Positions 34,478-48,683 of a stretch of DNA of 64,000 nt are shown here, piece by piece. The number at the start of each line of letters is the position of its first letter. Position 1 is the first letter of the stretch. A program made the position numbers and the translations under genes. Origin of the DNA: Aphelocoma coerulescens (taxonomy: Eukaryota > Chordata > Aves > Passeriformes > Corvidae). A model generated the notes under the pieces. The model ran no database searches. It had not been told where the DNA came from and worked only from the letters and a program-made list of their open reading frames with translations. The stretch covers positions 124,001 to 188,000 of the forward strand of contig NW_027183504.1 in the NCBI RefSeq assembly GCF_041296385.1, in the 5' to 3' direction.

Positions 34478-35694
34478 TGCCCATGTATCCAACTATCAAC
34501 TCCCCTCTTTTCTATCTCCTCCAAACAGTAAAAATCAACACCCTGAAACCAATTCATTTATTACACCGTTGCATTTGGTTTAGGGCTGAGCATTTAGCAA
34601 GGGGCTGGAATTAGGAGAGGCCTCGGCGTTAGGGCTGGGTTTTACATTACAGCTACCATTGGCGTGAAGGCTAAATGTGGCGTTTGCCTTCAGCCTGGCC
34701 TTGGTATTGGCTCTGGGGCTGCACGGGTCTGCCACTGGCATGGGATGAAATCCAGGACTGTGAGCGTGTCTAAACATGGAGTGAGACTGAGATCAGAATG
34801 GGCGTGCGCTTTGGGACCGAGCGCACGCCCAGCGGAAAAGAGAAGACGTCACTGCGGGATGTCCCTGGCATCGTCCCCGCCCTGCTCAGGCACCACCAAA
34901 CCTGGCGGCAGCTGCCTTGGCCAAGATGCAGGTGCTCCCAGCTCTGGCTGCTCCCGCTTCCGGCTGCTCCCAGCCCCCCTCCAGCTCTGCTGGAGCCCCT
35001 TTAGGCACTGCAAGGGTGATTGGCCCCAAACTGGGCCCTACTTTTACTGTCAAATAAAATACATCAATTTTTTGGCATCGACATTTAATCTCGTTTGGTT
35101 TTAATCTCATATCTGGCAATATTTTGAACCTTCGAAGTTCTTTCTGGTTTATGCTCAGAGACTTCGCCTGCTTTGCCTTTCTGGGTCTGAACCGGATCGT
35201 AACACTTTATTGGCATAGTCGGCAGGATCCCCGTAAAATGAGAGTGTTGTTTCCAAAAAATGCATGAATTGCTAATTCTTATGATTGGATCATTTTAGGA
35301 AAATAAAACAACGTACCTTTCTACATTTCCTAACACCTCTCTACCTTTCTTACTCTGTCTTACTCTTTTGTTTGTTTGTTTGTTTGCTTGTGTGTTTGCA
35401 CATGCACCTGAGCTAAAACGGTGCTCCCGAGGCCCAGGGTCTGGGAAATTGGCACTCCTGTAGGTAAAAGACCTGGGAGTTTGGAAAGTAATTTTGAGAC
35501 TTGTAACTTTGGTAAACACTAGGTGCTCTCGAGGTGTAAGGAGTAGGACCTCAGAAACCATTTTGTAAGGGGTGTCCCTCAAGAGAGACTACTCCAGTGT
35601 TTGTAACTTTCTTTGGTTTGGCAGAAGAGGAACCTTCCCAGAGTGCAGGGGTGAGACTTTTGTAAATTTACTTTACGCTGGGCATCCTCTAGGA

Positions 35695-37294
35695 ATGATC
35701 ACTCCGACATTTGTAAGTAACATGGGACATCATACACAAGCTTTGTTTACTTTGTTGGATGAATTTGGTGCCAGGCCATCTCCTCCAGGGACGGACTGGG
35801 CACAAAACTATTGGTATAATATCCAAGCACTCGTTGATCGAGTCTCTGTCCTGCGCACAGGAGCGAGACTCAAAAAAGGTAAAGCGCAACCAGTGGTATG
35901 TTCTGTCTTAGCTGCTGCTGTGCTAGCTGCAGTAGGACACAGAGAGCACCAGCAGAAAGCTGATACGGAAGTTACTGCTTCATTACAGCATTTGGTTAAA
36001 GCATTGCAATTTCAGCTGGAGCTAACACCCACCTCCTCCAGGAAGAGATAAGGAATGAAAAGGCTACTGTCTGTGTGCTCCGAGAGGAGCTGTTTGCAAG
36101 ATCAGCAAATGAGGGAAAAAAGGAGTCAGAGCTGGAACTATCTAAAGAAGCGTACCCCCTCTCGGACTTAGAATCCTTGCGTAATCACTCAGAAAAGCCC
36201 TCAGCCTCGCTCCGTCCCTTCATTAAAACAGAATACACCCATGAGGCTTCAGACGACGACACACCTGACATAACCACAAAAGAAATCCCATCTACAGCTA
36301 CTGAATTGGCCAAACTAAAGGAAGGGTATAGCCAAAGTCCCAAAGAATCTGAAACTGAATGTGTTTGGAGACTCTCTCTCACACGGGCTGACCAAATTCT
36401 GTTCTCAGAAAAAGAGGCAGAAGGGTACTGGAGGGGCAGGAGTCTTCCTTACCACAGGAGATAACCGTGCTCCTTGGTCCCTCCCCAGAGAGCTGCTGAT
36501 TGGGCTGGCAGACTCAGTCCTTCAGAAAGAGAAGATCCCCTGGCTATAGTAAGGAATGTCAATCAGACTGTAGAAAGTGTACAGAAAGCGGCTCGTTTAC
36601 AAATGATGCATGATAGGAAATTAACACCACGAGGTGAATCTCCAGTGATGGTGCCTGTGGATCCTGAGAGAATGATACCTCTTATCAGAGGCCTCCCTGA
36701 AGCTGTGAAACCCATAGGCATGCAGCTAAAAGGACAAATAGAAAGTCTCCCAATTGCAGAAAGAGCTGTAGCCACCTTGGAGGCAGCAGCTATTTCCCTC
36801 AGTCTTAAGCGGGCAAAAGGGAAGGTTTGGACCTGGGGGGGAAGGTGGCACAAGAATTAATTAATTACGGGAGAAAATATGGCCCAATTCCTTCAAATAC
36901 AACTGATTCTAGATCAATTCGGCGCACAGAGTGCAAAACCCTGTCCCCAGCAAAACTCCAAAAGGTAAGGTTCTCCCCTGGGCTGGGTAGACAAACAAAT
37001 ACAGGGGAAGAACGCAAGGAGAAAAGAAATGCCCTGTGGATTGCGGGCTTACAAAAGGGAGTCCCAAGGACCCTAATGGATGGCCAGCCCACTAATAAAT
37101 TAGAACTATTCATCCAAGAGTGGCCAGCAAAAGAGGAACCATTAAAAGCTGTCCCTGCTACAGCCCCTCCCCTGGAGGAACCACAAGAAAGGGAAGGTGA
37201 CAGAAAACCCTTATCTTTGCAGAAGGTAAGCCAGGGGGCGAAGGGTGGATTCACATCAGGCGCCTTTCTAACAATTCCAGAGGAGACCCGTTAA
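35695..37294 (+). pseudogene. gag: gag remnants, copy 4
   Basis: Pieces 35695-36051, 36052-36860 (TAA 36462-36464) and 36827-37294. Confidence 0.6.
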
Positions 37295-37893
37295 TAACCT
37301 GTCCTACTGGTCCCCACAAAGCCCCGGTAACTTTTTTAGTAGATACTGGTGCTCAGGTGTCTGCCCTTAAAATTGAAGATGCCTCCTCACGTGGAATCAC
37401 TCCCTCACGTAAGAGTATACGTGTCACAGATGTTTTTGAGAATAGCCAAGCCCAGATGACAGCAAAGGTAAGACGCTGGTTACCGGCAGAAGAGAAAGCA
37501 GTTGACACCCTAATGATTACAGGTGAATTTCCTACAAATTCACTGGGTCTGGACCTCCTAAAGGGAAGGCCTTGGACCAATGAAGAAGGAAAAATAGGGA
37601 CTTTGGGGCAGGAAACCTCCCATTTGTGTTTGTTAAGTTCTGCTCCTGCTCTTCCCCCCTCCCTAGTAACCAATGTCAAACCTTACCCCTTGCCTTTAGG
37701 AGCCAGAGAAGGAATCACACCAATTATTGCACATTTGAAAGAAAAAGGAATAGTGATTGCAACACATTCCCCTTACAATGCTCCTGTGTGGCCAGTCCGC
37801 AAGCCTAATGGCAACTGGAGACTGACAGGAGACTATCGGCGGCTTAACTCAAAATACAGGGCCTCTCACTGCTGCAGTCCCAAACATTGCTGA
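37201..37893 (+). pseudogene. pol: Protease and RT N-terminal fragment, copy 4
   Basis: DTGA at 37342-37353; stop 37891-37893. Confidence 0.86.
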
Positions 37894-39697
37894 GCTGAGA
37901 GCTACTAGACAAGAACAAGCTCATCAAATTATGGCCACTATTGATGTCAAGGACATGTTTTTTATGGTCCCCTCGCAGGAACAAGATCAGGAGCGTTTTG
38001 CTTTCACGGGGGAGGGCCAGCAATATACTTTCACTCGCCTCCCACAAGGATTCAAACACTCACCCACTCTAGCACATCATGCACTAGCACAAGAATTGTC
38101 ACTCATTCCTCCTGCACCAGGAGTAAGAGTATACCAATACATTGATGGCATTTTGGTGGCAGGAGATGAGATTACACCTGTACAAACAACACAAACAAAC
38201 ATCATTAAACATCTAGAATCCCCGGGCTTACGTATTCCTCCTGAAAAAGTACAACTCCCTTCCCTAGAAGTAAAATTCTTGGGAATCTGGTGGAAAGGAG
38301 GAATGGTGTGTATTGCCCCAGACACCCTCAGCCACCTAGACCAAATTGAAACCCCAGAGACTAAAAAAGACCTGCAGCATGCTTTAGGCCTGCTAATTTT
38401 TTGGAGGAAACACATTCCTGACTTTTCAATAATTGCAAGGCCCCTGTATGATTTGCTAGGAAAAAAAGCAAAGTGGGATTGGACTCCCTTGCACGATGAG
38501 GCCCTACAACTCCTAATTTTTGAAGCTAACACATACCAATCCCTAGGTCCTATACATCCCACTGATCCAGTACACATGGAATGGCGATTTGCAAGCTCTG
38601 GACTGTCTATACATTTATGGCAGAAAGGACCCGATGGTCCTACCAGACCCATAGGCTTTTACTCACGCAGTTTTAAAGATGCAGAAAAACGATATTCTAC
38701 CTGGGAAAAAAGTTTATTCGTGGTCAGCACTGCTTTTCAGGAAGCAGAGAAAACTACCCACAAACAACCCCTGATTTTAAGGGAACCTTTTCAAGTCATC
38801 AAGTCAGTTTTGGCAGGAATCCCACCCCCTGACGGGGTGGCCCAACGTGCCTCTGTTTGCAAACGGTATGCTCAAATGGAACATTATTGCACCATTTTTC
38901 AAGTAACAGAAGGAGCTCGCAAAAATCTTCCTCTACAAGATGAGGTAACCCTAAATAGCACCACTGACTTTTCACCTTCTATGATCCAAGTTGCTCCCCC
39001 GTACTCAGAACGATTGCAGAATGTGTGGTTTACGGATGCATCAGCAAAGCGAGAAGGTAAGGTTTGGAAATGTGGTGCTGTAGCCTTACAAATAAATACA
39101 GGCAAGCAAATTGTAACAGAAGGGGAAGGTAGTGCACAAGTGGGAGAACTGGCAGCAGTCTGGAGTGTATTTAACCATGCATCTGAAACCTCAGACTCTG
39201 TATATGTTTACACTGATTCTTTTGCTGTGTTCAAAGGGTGTACTGAATGGCTCCCCTTCTGGGACAAAAAGGACTGGGAAGTAAACAGGGTCCCTGCTTG
39301 GCAAAAGGAAAAATGGCAAGAAATTCTTGCTGTAGCAAAAAAGGGGAACTTTTTAGTTGGCTGGGTAGCCTCTCATCAAGAAAAGGAAACCCCAACTAGC
39401 CACTGGAATCACAAAGTAGATGAGAGGGCCAGATTAGCCCCACTAAGTAGAAAACCTCCAAGAGAAAACTGGGATCCATTATTAGAATGGTTGCACTTAA
39501 AGCGACAGCACACCGGGACACAAGACCTATACAAGGAAGCAGCAAGCAGAGGATGGCCGGGGACTCGGGAAATGTGCCGTACCTGCAGATCTTCATGCGA
39601 GCAGTGCCGGACCCGATCAGAGCGTCACCCTTTAGAACAACCCCCCTCACATATCAGAGACAGGAAAGGGACTGTGGGACACATGGCAAGTAGATGA
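37826..39697 (+). pseudogene. pol: RT, RNase H, integrase zinc domain, copy 4
   Basis: ATG 37931; YIDG Gly codon 38147-38149; stop 39695-39697. Confidence 0.9.
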
Positions 39698-40319
39698 TAT
39701 TGGACCTTTTGGAAAGTCTGAGGGCAAACAACACGTGTCGGTAGAAGTCAGGTCAGGACTAGTCCAAGCAGGAGCCTTCTCTCGGGCAACTAGTGCAAAC
39801 ACATTAGAAGCCCTTAAAATGTGGTTCAGTTTCTTTCCAAAACCTGTACCTATCCAATCCGACAACGGGGCACATTTCACAGCGACCATCGTCCAAAAAT
39901 GGGCCAAAGAAGAAGGGATCCAGTGGATATTTCACACACCCCATTATCCACAAGCAAATGGCATCGTCGAGAGAACAAATGGCCTGCTTAAGCGATTTCT
40001 GAAACCTCAACATTCTAATTGGACTGAACGACTATGGGATGCTGTGAAAACAGTACATGAGCAATGGGGAGTAAATGGATGTCCCAGACTCACAGCTTTT
40101 TATCTGCAGCCTCCCTCCTTGATACCAGCAACATCTAAACCTACAGGTAATCAAAAACCCGCACGCTTCCCAGGACAGCCTGTATGGGTGGAACTGCCTA
40201 CCGCAGGAGCTGTACCCATGGTACTCACTACTCCTTTGAACATGCATACCTGGAAAGCAAACGATGCTTATGGCAAAGAACACAAAATAAGCTCTCGCTG
40301 GCTTATTCCTACATTTTAA
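39636..40319 (+). pseudogene. pol: Integrase core, copy 4
   Basis: DDE codons start at 39693, 39861 and 39969. Confidence 0.86.
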
Positions 40320-40429
40320 TATTAGCCCTGAAAGGGGCTGGACAGACTTTTTCTTGTCTTTCACAGGTAACTGAACAACAGGAGAAAAAAATATTCAGGA
40401 CTGTGCATGAAAAACCTCAGATACGAACT

Positions 40430-42310
40430 ATGCTTCGGTTTACTGGTAATTCTGATTGTAACATGTTAGCTCTATTTTTATGCTTATTTACCTTGTGCAT
40501 GTGCTCAGCAGAGCTAGCTAGCAGAGCTAGATCAAAGGAAGCTTGCCTGGAAATTAGGAAAAGGGTTTGCAAAAATATGGAATCCTACTGATCAAGGTGT
40601 ATGTGTAACATTACCTGATTCTGCTGAACCGGGATTGCCATCTTACATAGTACCCTTGAATTTATCTTTTGTCCTCAATATGACTAGTGTGGCAGCTCCA
40701 TTGCCTCTACCTGAACAGTGGACAAGTAAGAAAAATGGAGCCCAAGTTGAGTGCAGAGGTACCCCTATAGTACATAACCTTTACCAAACATATGACCCAC
40801 CTTCTGATGCACCTCATGAAGGACAGTTGCACCAGAAATATTGTAGAACTAGGCGTCCAAAGGTAAATAGAACCATCTTATCTCAAATTGAATCCCCTCA
40901 CCCAGCCATCAAATTAGATAAAAGTAAATTCAGCCCTGAGACAATAACCTTTGAGGAATATAATGCTAAACAGCCCTGCCTTGTTTACCCATGGGATCCA
41001 CGGTTTGACCCACTCTACACACCAGATGTAGATGAAGGCAAATATAGCACAGTTTTTAACCCCTCCTGCTGTGGTCAACTTCCGAACATAACGAATAGAA
41101 CCCCAATCGACTGACAACATTTAATGTGGGCATGGTCTGTACAAACAGTTCTTAAAGGTAAATTTAGAGACTAAAAAAGACTACAAAAGAAGATAGTCCT
41201 CTAGTCAATTGCTCAAAGGTGATAACATGCAAAGAAGGACCAGGAGATCCTCCAGAAACATGGTTTTCACTTAGAATTCGAACATTAGGAACTGATGTGT
41301 GTACTTGTTGGGGATACCTCTCAAGAGGCTGGAGAAATCAAGATGAGTCCTGTAACTCCTCCTACAAATACCTTCTCAACCCATGTGGAGTTCCTTTTAC
41401 CCACTACCCAGTCCGTGGGACTCCAATCAATACTAAGCCAGAAATCACCATCCTTGATTTTGCAGATGCAACTAAGTGGAAAACTGCAAAATATATAGCC
41501 CCTCTTGGAATGGCTTGGGGATGCTCTGATGAGATATTTTATTCACATTTGTCATTAGAACAACATGCTGGACTTAGGTGTGGAATTGGAATTCCCTCCC
41601 TTTGCCCCAGACGTATTTTTACTTTCACCAAAGTGTCTAAAGAACGTCACTGTCGTAGTGTTCCCTCTTCAAAGGCAACACAAAGAGCAGAATGGGCAAT
41701 TCAAGGAGTTGACATTCCAGATTACTATACCACTGGACAAAAAGTATCTCTATTTCTGGAAAATTTCTTTACTCCCTATGTTACCTTTAAAAGACACCAG
41801 TTCGTATTAGAAGATATTACCTGGCAATTAAGTATATGAAGCAATTGGACACAAGATGCATTTGGAGAATTATACACCCAAGTCCAGCAAAATACTAAAA
41901 TGACCCTGCAAAATAGATTAGCTTTAGATATGGTATTGTTAAAAGAACAAGGAGTTTGTGGGATGTTCAATAGAACAGAAACTGAGGGTTGTATTACAAT
42001 TCATAATGCCTCTAGCTCCGCTGAGGAGGCATGAGCTAAGATGAGAGAAATAAGTAATCATACTAGAAATTTGTTTCATGCAATGCAACTGCGAGAAGTA
42101 TTTGATAGTTCATGGGTCACTACCATCCTAAAGTATTTTGGGCTCACAGGGTGGGGAAAATGGTTAGCACAACTTGCAATAACAATTGCTACTGGAATTG
42201 CATTGCTAATCGTTGGTATTGGCCGGGTTAAATGCATGATACAACACTTACTCCTTTCCTTCTCTCCCTCTGTACGCTGTATTCAAATCACCACCACCGA
42301 AGAAGGCTGA
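40430..42310 (+). pseudogene. env: env remnants, copy 4
   Basis: Leader 40430-40591, surface pieces 40518-41114 and 41168-41839, transmembrane piece 41840-42310 with TGA 42032-42034. Ser to Pro by C41501; Leu form at 42090; T42265 is in the tail. Confidence 0.68.
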
Positions 42311-42779
42311 CCCTTGCCTCTCCCCCCCCCCCCCCCACCACCACTGCCTGCTGCGAGACACTCTGAGGCCTCCTGGAGCCGACGCCGCCCGCCTGAGGAG
42401 AACCCCCCGAACCTGCACCTCTGGAGCAGAACCACGAGTGAGTTGTGGAACCCCTCCCCTGCTGCTGCGTGCCGTGCTGAGAGCACCGGGAGTGGGCCAA
42501 GGCTCGGCTGCAGCGACCGGGCACCGCGCCTGCAACTCGGAGGACGGGCGGCCGCCTTGCAGCCAAACTGCTCCCAAGATCAGAGGAGGCAGATAAGACG
42601 CTTCCAACTGCTTCGCTCCCCCCACCCCATCTCGGCGGCACTAAAGGTAGCACAGTGAGCTGCTGCTCAGACGGACCTTCCCTTCTCTTTTTTTTTTTTT
42701 TTCTTTTTCCTTTTTTGTAATTGGGAGACATTGCCAGCATGGGCGCAGAGTTTCAGCACCAAAAGACCCCGTACTACAG
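42311..42779 (+). other. First-exon-like segment, copy 4
   Basis: ATG 42739, donor GT at 42780-42781; private A at 42428. Confidence 0.38.
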
Positions 42780-43519
42780 GTATGGACTTGCTTTTTAACA
42801 AAAAAAGGCATAAAATACGACCAACAGGCTTTAACACCCTTAAGCACATGGTGTAAGAGCCACAGACTAGACGGCTCCGAGGGGACTGCCCTGGGCTTGG
42901 AAAGGTTGAAGCAGGCTGGTAAAATTAGAATCGAAGTGGCTCCCACAGGAGATGAGACAGCTATTAATGTGCTAAAGCCTTGGAGGCTCCTTTAAAAAGG
43001 AGAATAATGCAAGGATGACGGTGGGAACACGGCGGGCGCCGCCCACTGAGGCCGGCAGCGAGGAGAGGGCGCCGGGAGAGGCAGCGGGAGGCGTGGCCGC
43101 AGCACCGGGCGCGCAAGAGAGCACCGCGGCCGAGCAGCCTTTCCGCCAACTGCACATCCTGGTCCCTCTCGCCCTGGGAAATGCGTGTGGGGGCTGGGGC
43201 CAGGGGGGCTCCGTCCCTCTCAGCCCTGGGGTGACTGCCCCGAGTATCTCCCGCCATGACTTGGACAGAGATCCCCCCAGTCCCGATCGTTCCCCGACAG
43301 GAGAGGCCTGAAGACACCACAGGACCCCCCAGGATGCAGAGGGACGGAGACAGCCCCGGGCCATGCGTGCTCCTCACCCCAGCTGAGGCCGGGGGGGCTC
43401 CGGCCTCCTCTCCCACGGGGAAGGCGGGGGCTTTGGGATTTGTTTGCATCGCAAGCCACTCGCTGGGAGAGCAAAGATCACTCAAGGCATTTGATGTGAT
43501 TTTTGCCAATTTTATTTTG

Positions 43520-43706
43520 TTTTACCGTGTTTTACCTGGCATTAGCTGATTTTACCTGGTATTACCTGATTTTACCGTGTTTTACCTGTATTAGATAATA
43601 TTAGATGGTATTAGCTGGTATTACCGTGTTTTACCTGGTATTACCGTGTTTTACCTGGTATTACCGTGTTTTACCTGGTATTACCTGGTATTACCTGATT
43701 TTACCT
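43520..43706. repeat. TTTTACC minisatellite, copy 4
   Basis: Same length and period order as the others. Confidence 0.9.
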
Positions 43707-43948
43707 TTGGTGGGCTTCGGGTGGTGTCCGAACTCTTCCGATTTTGTCCCTCGTTGCCCCGGCGCTGCTGGGGCCCTGCCTTTGCCGAGCCGGGGTTGCT
43801 GTCCCTCGTTGCCCCGGTAGTTGCCCGTCCCTGCCTTTGCCGAGCTGGGGTGCGGTCCCTCGTTGCCGCGGTAGTTGCCCGTCCCTGCCTTTGCCGAGCC
43901 GGGGTTGCTGGCGCTCCCACTGCCATCTGGAGGGGCCGGCGCAGGTAC
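43705..43948 (-). other. Candidate minus-strand exon with 55-bp repeat, copy 4
   Basis: 55-bp repeats at 43746-43909. Confidence 0.33.
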
Positions 43949-44187
43949 CTGAGAAAAGTGGCAGAGAGAAAAGGCGCATTGGCGGCGAGAAGCGGCGCAG
44001 CGAACCATCCCATCTCCCTCCCAGCCACCCCCTCCCACCCGCCCCGGCCTGGGGCTCCAGGGCCGCGGCGCTGAGGGCCGGGCCGCTCCCAGAGCTCCGG
44101 CCTCGGGGCTTCCGCTCCTCTCCGCCCGCTCGGCTCCGCTGCTGCCGCCTCCACGCCGGGACTGCAAGTGAAGCCCCGCCACCGCCG

Positions 44188-44328
44188 CCGCCTTATATAG
44201 GCAGCCTAAGCCCCGCCCCCCCGGGCGGCAGCCAATGGGAATCGAGCGCCAAGGTTCCTCATTGTGAGGAAACAATGAGGGGCGGGGCCAGAACGTAGCG
44301 GAGCGATCTGATTGGTCGAGAGGCAGCG
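44188..44328 (-). promoter_or_regulatory. Minus-strand TATA/CCAAT promoter, copy 4
   Basis: TATATAA at 44193-44199; inverted repeat 44257-44280. Confidence 0.58.
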
Positions 44329-45380
44329 GGTCAATGACATCACACCCCGGGCATTACCAAAGCTTAGCAAAAATGAAACCCTATAAAATAGAAAAATTAC
44401 ATTTAAAACGCCACTGGAGTGTGGCATTCAGCAGCGGCCGCTCTTTATTGGGGCCAGCTGCACCAGGGGATTTCTCCTCTGAAATATCCTGTGTGCCGAG
44501 CGCTCCAAAGCTCCTGTTCACACGCTGTGCTTTGCATCCTTTTGCATTGCTATCATTCGATTCAACGCTGCCCTTAACTCCCCACTGGACGCTGCAAAGA
44601 GCGGTCTCAGAGCTGCTGAGCCACTACTAGCAGGCATCCTGTGACCATGCCTGGCAGTGCTGGCCGCAAATTTTCTGTGGAAACAGAGCGTCCTGCAGCT
44701 GTATCCAACGCGCCTGCACAGCCATCACAAAAACGCTCGCCCAAGACAGACACGCTATCAGAAGCGGCCGATCCATGCTTAAGCATCATGCCTGGAAATA
44801 GCGGCTGGCCAGGAAGTCCTAATGTCGCCGCTGCCCTTTGTGACAACTCTGCGGCGCAGGCGGCGGGGCCACGACGTCTCCGGGCGACGACACTGCCCCA
44901 GAGGCAGGGGGCTTGGGGACGGCCAGTGCCAGCACCGCACCGAGCCCGCTGATTGCTCCACAGGCCGCGGCCTCTGTGACACGCGGGGACAGCGCCTGGC
45001 TCGCAGCGCAGGGAGGCAGGGCCGGCATCAGGGCGGGCTGGGGGAGGGGTCGGCGTTGAAGACCCACTTGGGCTGCCTTTGGCTGCCATTGCGGCTCAGG
45101 CCGGCCTTAGGGCTGGCCCTGCCCTTAGGGCTAACGGTGGCCTTGAGCTTGGAGCCTGCCTTGGGCTAGGGAGTGCACCTGGGGCACTGGCCTTAACTCC
45201 ATGAATGGTTGGCCTTAGGGCAGCAGTTGGGGCTGAGTTTGGGAGTTAGAGCTAAAGGCGGCATTGGAGTATGGGCTGGGGCTGGGCTCAAAGCTGGATT
45301 TAGGGCTTCAGCTGGGATTGGTGTTGGGCTTGATCTTAAGAGTTGCAGTTGGGGCTGGCTTTGGCCTTCGAGCTCACCGT

Positions 45381-45866
45381 TGTTATAAACGAAGCTGAGA
45401 CTTTTTTTAAAAAAGAAAAGCCAGCTCGTTTGTTTATTCATTAACAACTGAGAGCGAGAACCCAGGATAAGCCCAGGCTCCGCACGACAAGCCAGAGTAA
45501 AGCAGCACACAAAAAGGACAGTGTGACCCACTGGGTGCAACCTTGGACCCCAAGTTCCGCAGGAGCTCCCCGGATAAAGTCCCAGGTCCGTTCTTATGCC
45601 CTCTGTCTGTTCACAATTGGTGGATTTTGGATTCTTCTTCTGATTGGCTCGCTTCCAGGGGTTCTATTGGTCTTTATCAAGATGCATTTTTGTCCAATCA
45701 TTTCCCGAGGGTGTCGAATGATTGGCTAAGCGGTCCAAGATGTTGACATCACCTGCATGAGGTCATTTTCTAGTCCATCACGTCATCACATCCCCAATTG
45801 CGTCTCCACCTAGTGCTCACACTCCGATATTACACCCAGACAGTCTCGCAATATCCTCCGTTAACA
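45381..45866 (-). mobile_element. Solo LTR, units 4/5
   Basis: 486 bp, no visible change; minus-strand AATAAA at 45433-45438. Confidence 0.82.
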
Positions 45867-47083
45867 TGCCCATGTATCCAACTATCAACTCCCCTCTTTT
45901 CTATCTCCTCCAAACAGTAAAAATCAACACCCTGAAACCAATTCATTTATTACACCGTTGCATTTGGTTTAGGGCTGAGCATTTAGCAAGGGGCTGGAAT
46001 TAGGAGAGGCCTCGGCGTTAGGGCTGGGTTTTACATTACAGCTACCATTGGCGTGAAGGCTAAATGTGGCGTTTGCCTTCAGCCTGGCCTTGGTATTGGC
46101 TCTGGGGCTGCACGGGTCTGCCACTGGCATGGGATGAAATCCAGGACTGTGAGCGTGTCTAAACATGGAGTGAGACTGAGATCAGAATGGGCGTGCGCTT
46201 TGGGACCGAGCGCACGCCCAGCGGAAAAGAGAAGACGTCACTGCGGGATGTCCCTGGCATCGTCCCCGCCCTGCTCAGGCACCACCAAACCTGGCGGCAG
46301 CTGCCTTGGCCAAGATGCAGGTGCTCCCAGCTCTGGCTGCTCCCGCTTCCGGCTGCTCCCAGCCCCCCTCCAGCTCTGCTGGAGCCCCTTTAGGCACTGC
46401 AAGGGTGATTGGCCCCAAACTGGGCCCTACTTTTACTGTCAAATAAAATACATCAATTTTTTGGCATCGACATTTAATCTCGTTTGGTTTTAATCTCATA
46501 TCTGGCAATATTTTGAACCTTCGAAGTTCTTTCTGGTTTATGCTCAGAGACTTCGCCTGCTTTGCCTTTCTGGGTCTGAACCGGATCGTAACACTTTATT
46601 GGCATAGTCGGCAGGATCCCCGTAAAATGAGAGTGTTGTTTCCAAAAAATGCATGAATTGCTAATTCTTATGATTGGATCATTTTAGGAAAATAAAACAA
46701 CGTACCTTTCTACATTTCCTAACACCTCTCTACCTTTCTTACTCTGTCTTACTCTTTTGTTTGTTTGTTTGTTTGCTTGTGTGTTTGCACATGCACCTGA
46801 GCTAAAACGGTGCTCCCGAGGCCCAGGGTCTGGGAAATTGGCACTCCTGTAGGTAAAAGACCTGGGAGTTTGGAAAGTAATTTTGAGACTTGTAACTTTG
46901 GTAAACACTAGGTGCTCTCGAGGTGTAAGGAGTAGGACCTCAGAAACCATTTTGTAAGGGGTGTCCCTCAAGAGAGACTACTCCAGTGTTTGTAACTTTC
47001 TTTGGTTTGGCAGAAGAGGAACCTTCCCAGAGTGCAGGGGTGAGACTTTTGTAAATTTACTTTACGCTGGGCATCCTCTAGGA

Positions 47084-48683
47084 ATGATCACTCCGACATT
47101 TGTAAGTAACATGGGACATCATACACAAGCTTTGTTTACTTTGTTGGATGAATTTGGTGCCAGGCCATCTCCTCCAGGGACGGACTGGGCACAAAACTAT
47201 TGGTATAATATCCAAGCACTCGTTGATCGAGTCTCTGTCCTGCGCACAGGAGCGAGACTCAAAAAAGGTAAAGCGCAACCAGTGGTATGTTCTGTCTTAG
47301 CTGCTGCTGTGCTAGCTGCAGTAGGACACAGAGAGCACCAGCAGAAAGCTGATACGGAAGTTACTGCTTCATTACAGCATTTGGTTAAAGCATTGCAATT
47401 TCAGCTGGAGCTAACACCCACCTCCTCCAGGAAGAGATAAGGAATGAAAAGGCTACTGTCTGTGTGCTCCGAGAGGAGCTGTTTGCAAGATCAGCAAATG
47501 AGGGAAAAAAGGAGTCAGAGCTGGAACTATCTAAAGAAGCGTACCCCCTCTCGGACTTAGAATCCTTGCGTAATCACTCAGAAAAGCCCTCAGCCTCGCT
47601 CCGTCCCTTCATTAAAACAGAATACACCCATGAGGCTTCAGACGACGACACACCTGACATAACCACAAAAGAAATCCCATCTACAGCTACTGAATTGGCC
47701 AAACTAAAGGAAGGGTATAGCCAAAGTCCCAAAGAATCTGAAACTGAATGTGTTTGGAGACTCTCTCTCACACGGGCTGACCAAATTCTGTTCTCAGAAA
47801 AAGAGGCAGAAGGGTACTGGAGGGGCAGGAGTCTTCCTTACCACAGGAGATAACCGTGCTCCTTGGTCCCTCCCCAGAGAGCTGCTGATTGGGCTGGCAG
47901 ACTCAGTCCTTCAGAAAGAGAAGATCCCCTGGCTATAGTAAGGAATGTCAATCAGACTGTAGAAAGTGTACAGAAAGCGGCTCGTTTACAAATGATGCAT
48001 GATAGGAAATTAACACCACGAGGTGAATCTCCAGTGATGGTGCCTGTGGATCCTGAGAGAATGATACCTCTTATCAGAGGCCTCCCTGAAGCTGTGAAAC
48101 CCATAGGCATGCAGCTAAAAGGACAAATAGAAAGTCTCCCAATTGCAGAAAGAGCTGTAGCCACCTTGGAGGCAGCAGCTATTTCCCTCAGTCTTAAGCG
48201 GGCAAAAGGGAAGGTTTGGACCTGGGGGGGAAGGTGGCACAAGAATTAATTAATTACGGGAGAAAATATGGCCCAATTCCTTCAAATACAACTGATTCTA
48301 GATCAATTCGGCGCACAGAGTGCAAAACCCTGTCCCCAGCAAAACTCCAAAAGGTAAGGTTCTCCCCTGGGCTGGGTAGACAAACAAATACAGGGGAAGA
48401 ACGCAAGGAGAAAAGAAATGCCCTGTGGATTGCGGGCTTACAAAAGGGAGTCCCAAGGACCCTAATGGATGGCCAGCCCACTAATAAATTAGAACTATTC
48501 ATCCAAGAGTGGCCAGCAAAAGAGGAACCATTAAAAGCTGTCCCTGCTACAGCCCCTCCCCTGGAGGAACCACAAGAAAGGGAAGGTGACAGAAAACCCT
48601 TATCTTTGCAGAAGGTAAGCCAGGGGGCGAAGGGTGGATTCACATCAGGCGCCTTTCTAACAATTCCAGAGGAGACCCGTTAA
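47084..48683 (+). pseudogene. gag: gag remnants, copy 5
   Basis: Pieces 47084-47440, 47441-48249 (TAA 47851-47853) and 48216-48683. Confidence 0.6.

Larger units (their letters stand above)
34772..42310 (+). mobile_element. Defective endogenous retrovirus, copy 4
   Basis: Primer site 35211-35228. Private changes C41501 and T42265 both fall in env. Confidence 0.93.
34173..45561. repeat. Macrosatellite unit 4 (type B)
   Basis: 11,389 bp. Type B: T at 42090, C15/ACC2 tract near 42322, C and T at 42418 and 42420, C at 43356. Private changes: C at 41501, T at 42265, A at 42428. Short ORF 44647-44952; TTAGGGCT tract 45068-45380. Confidence 0.97.
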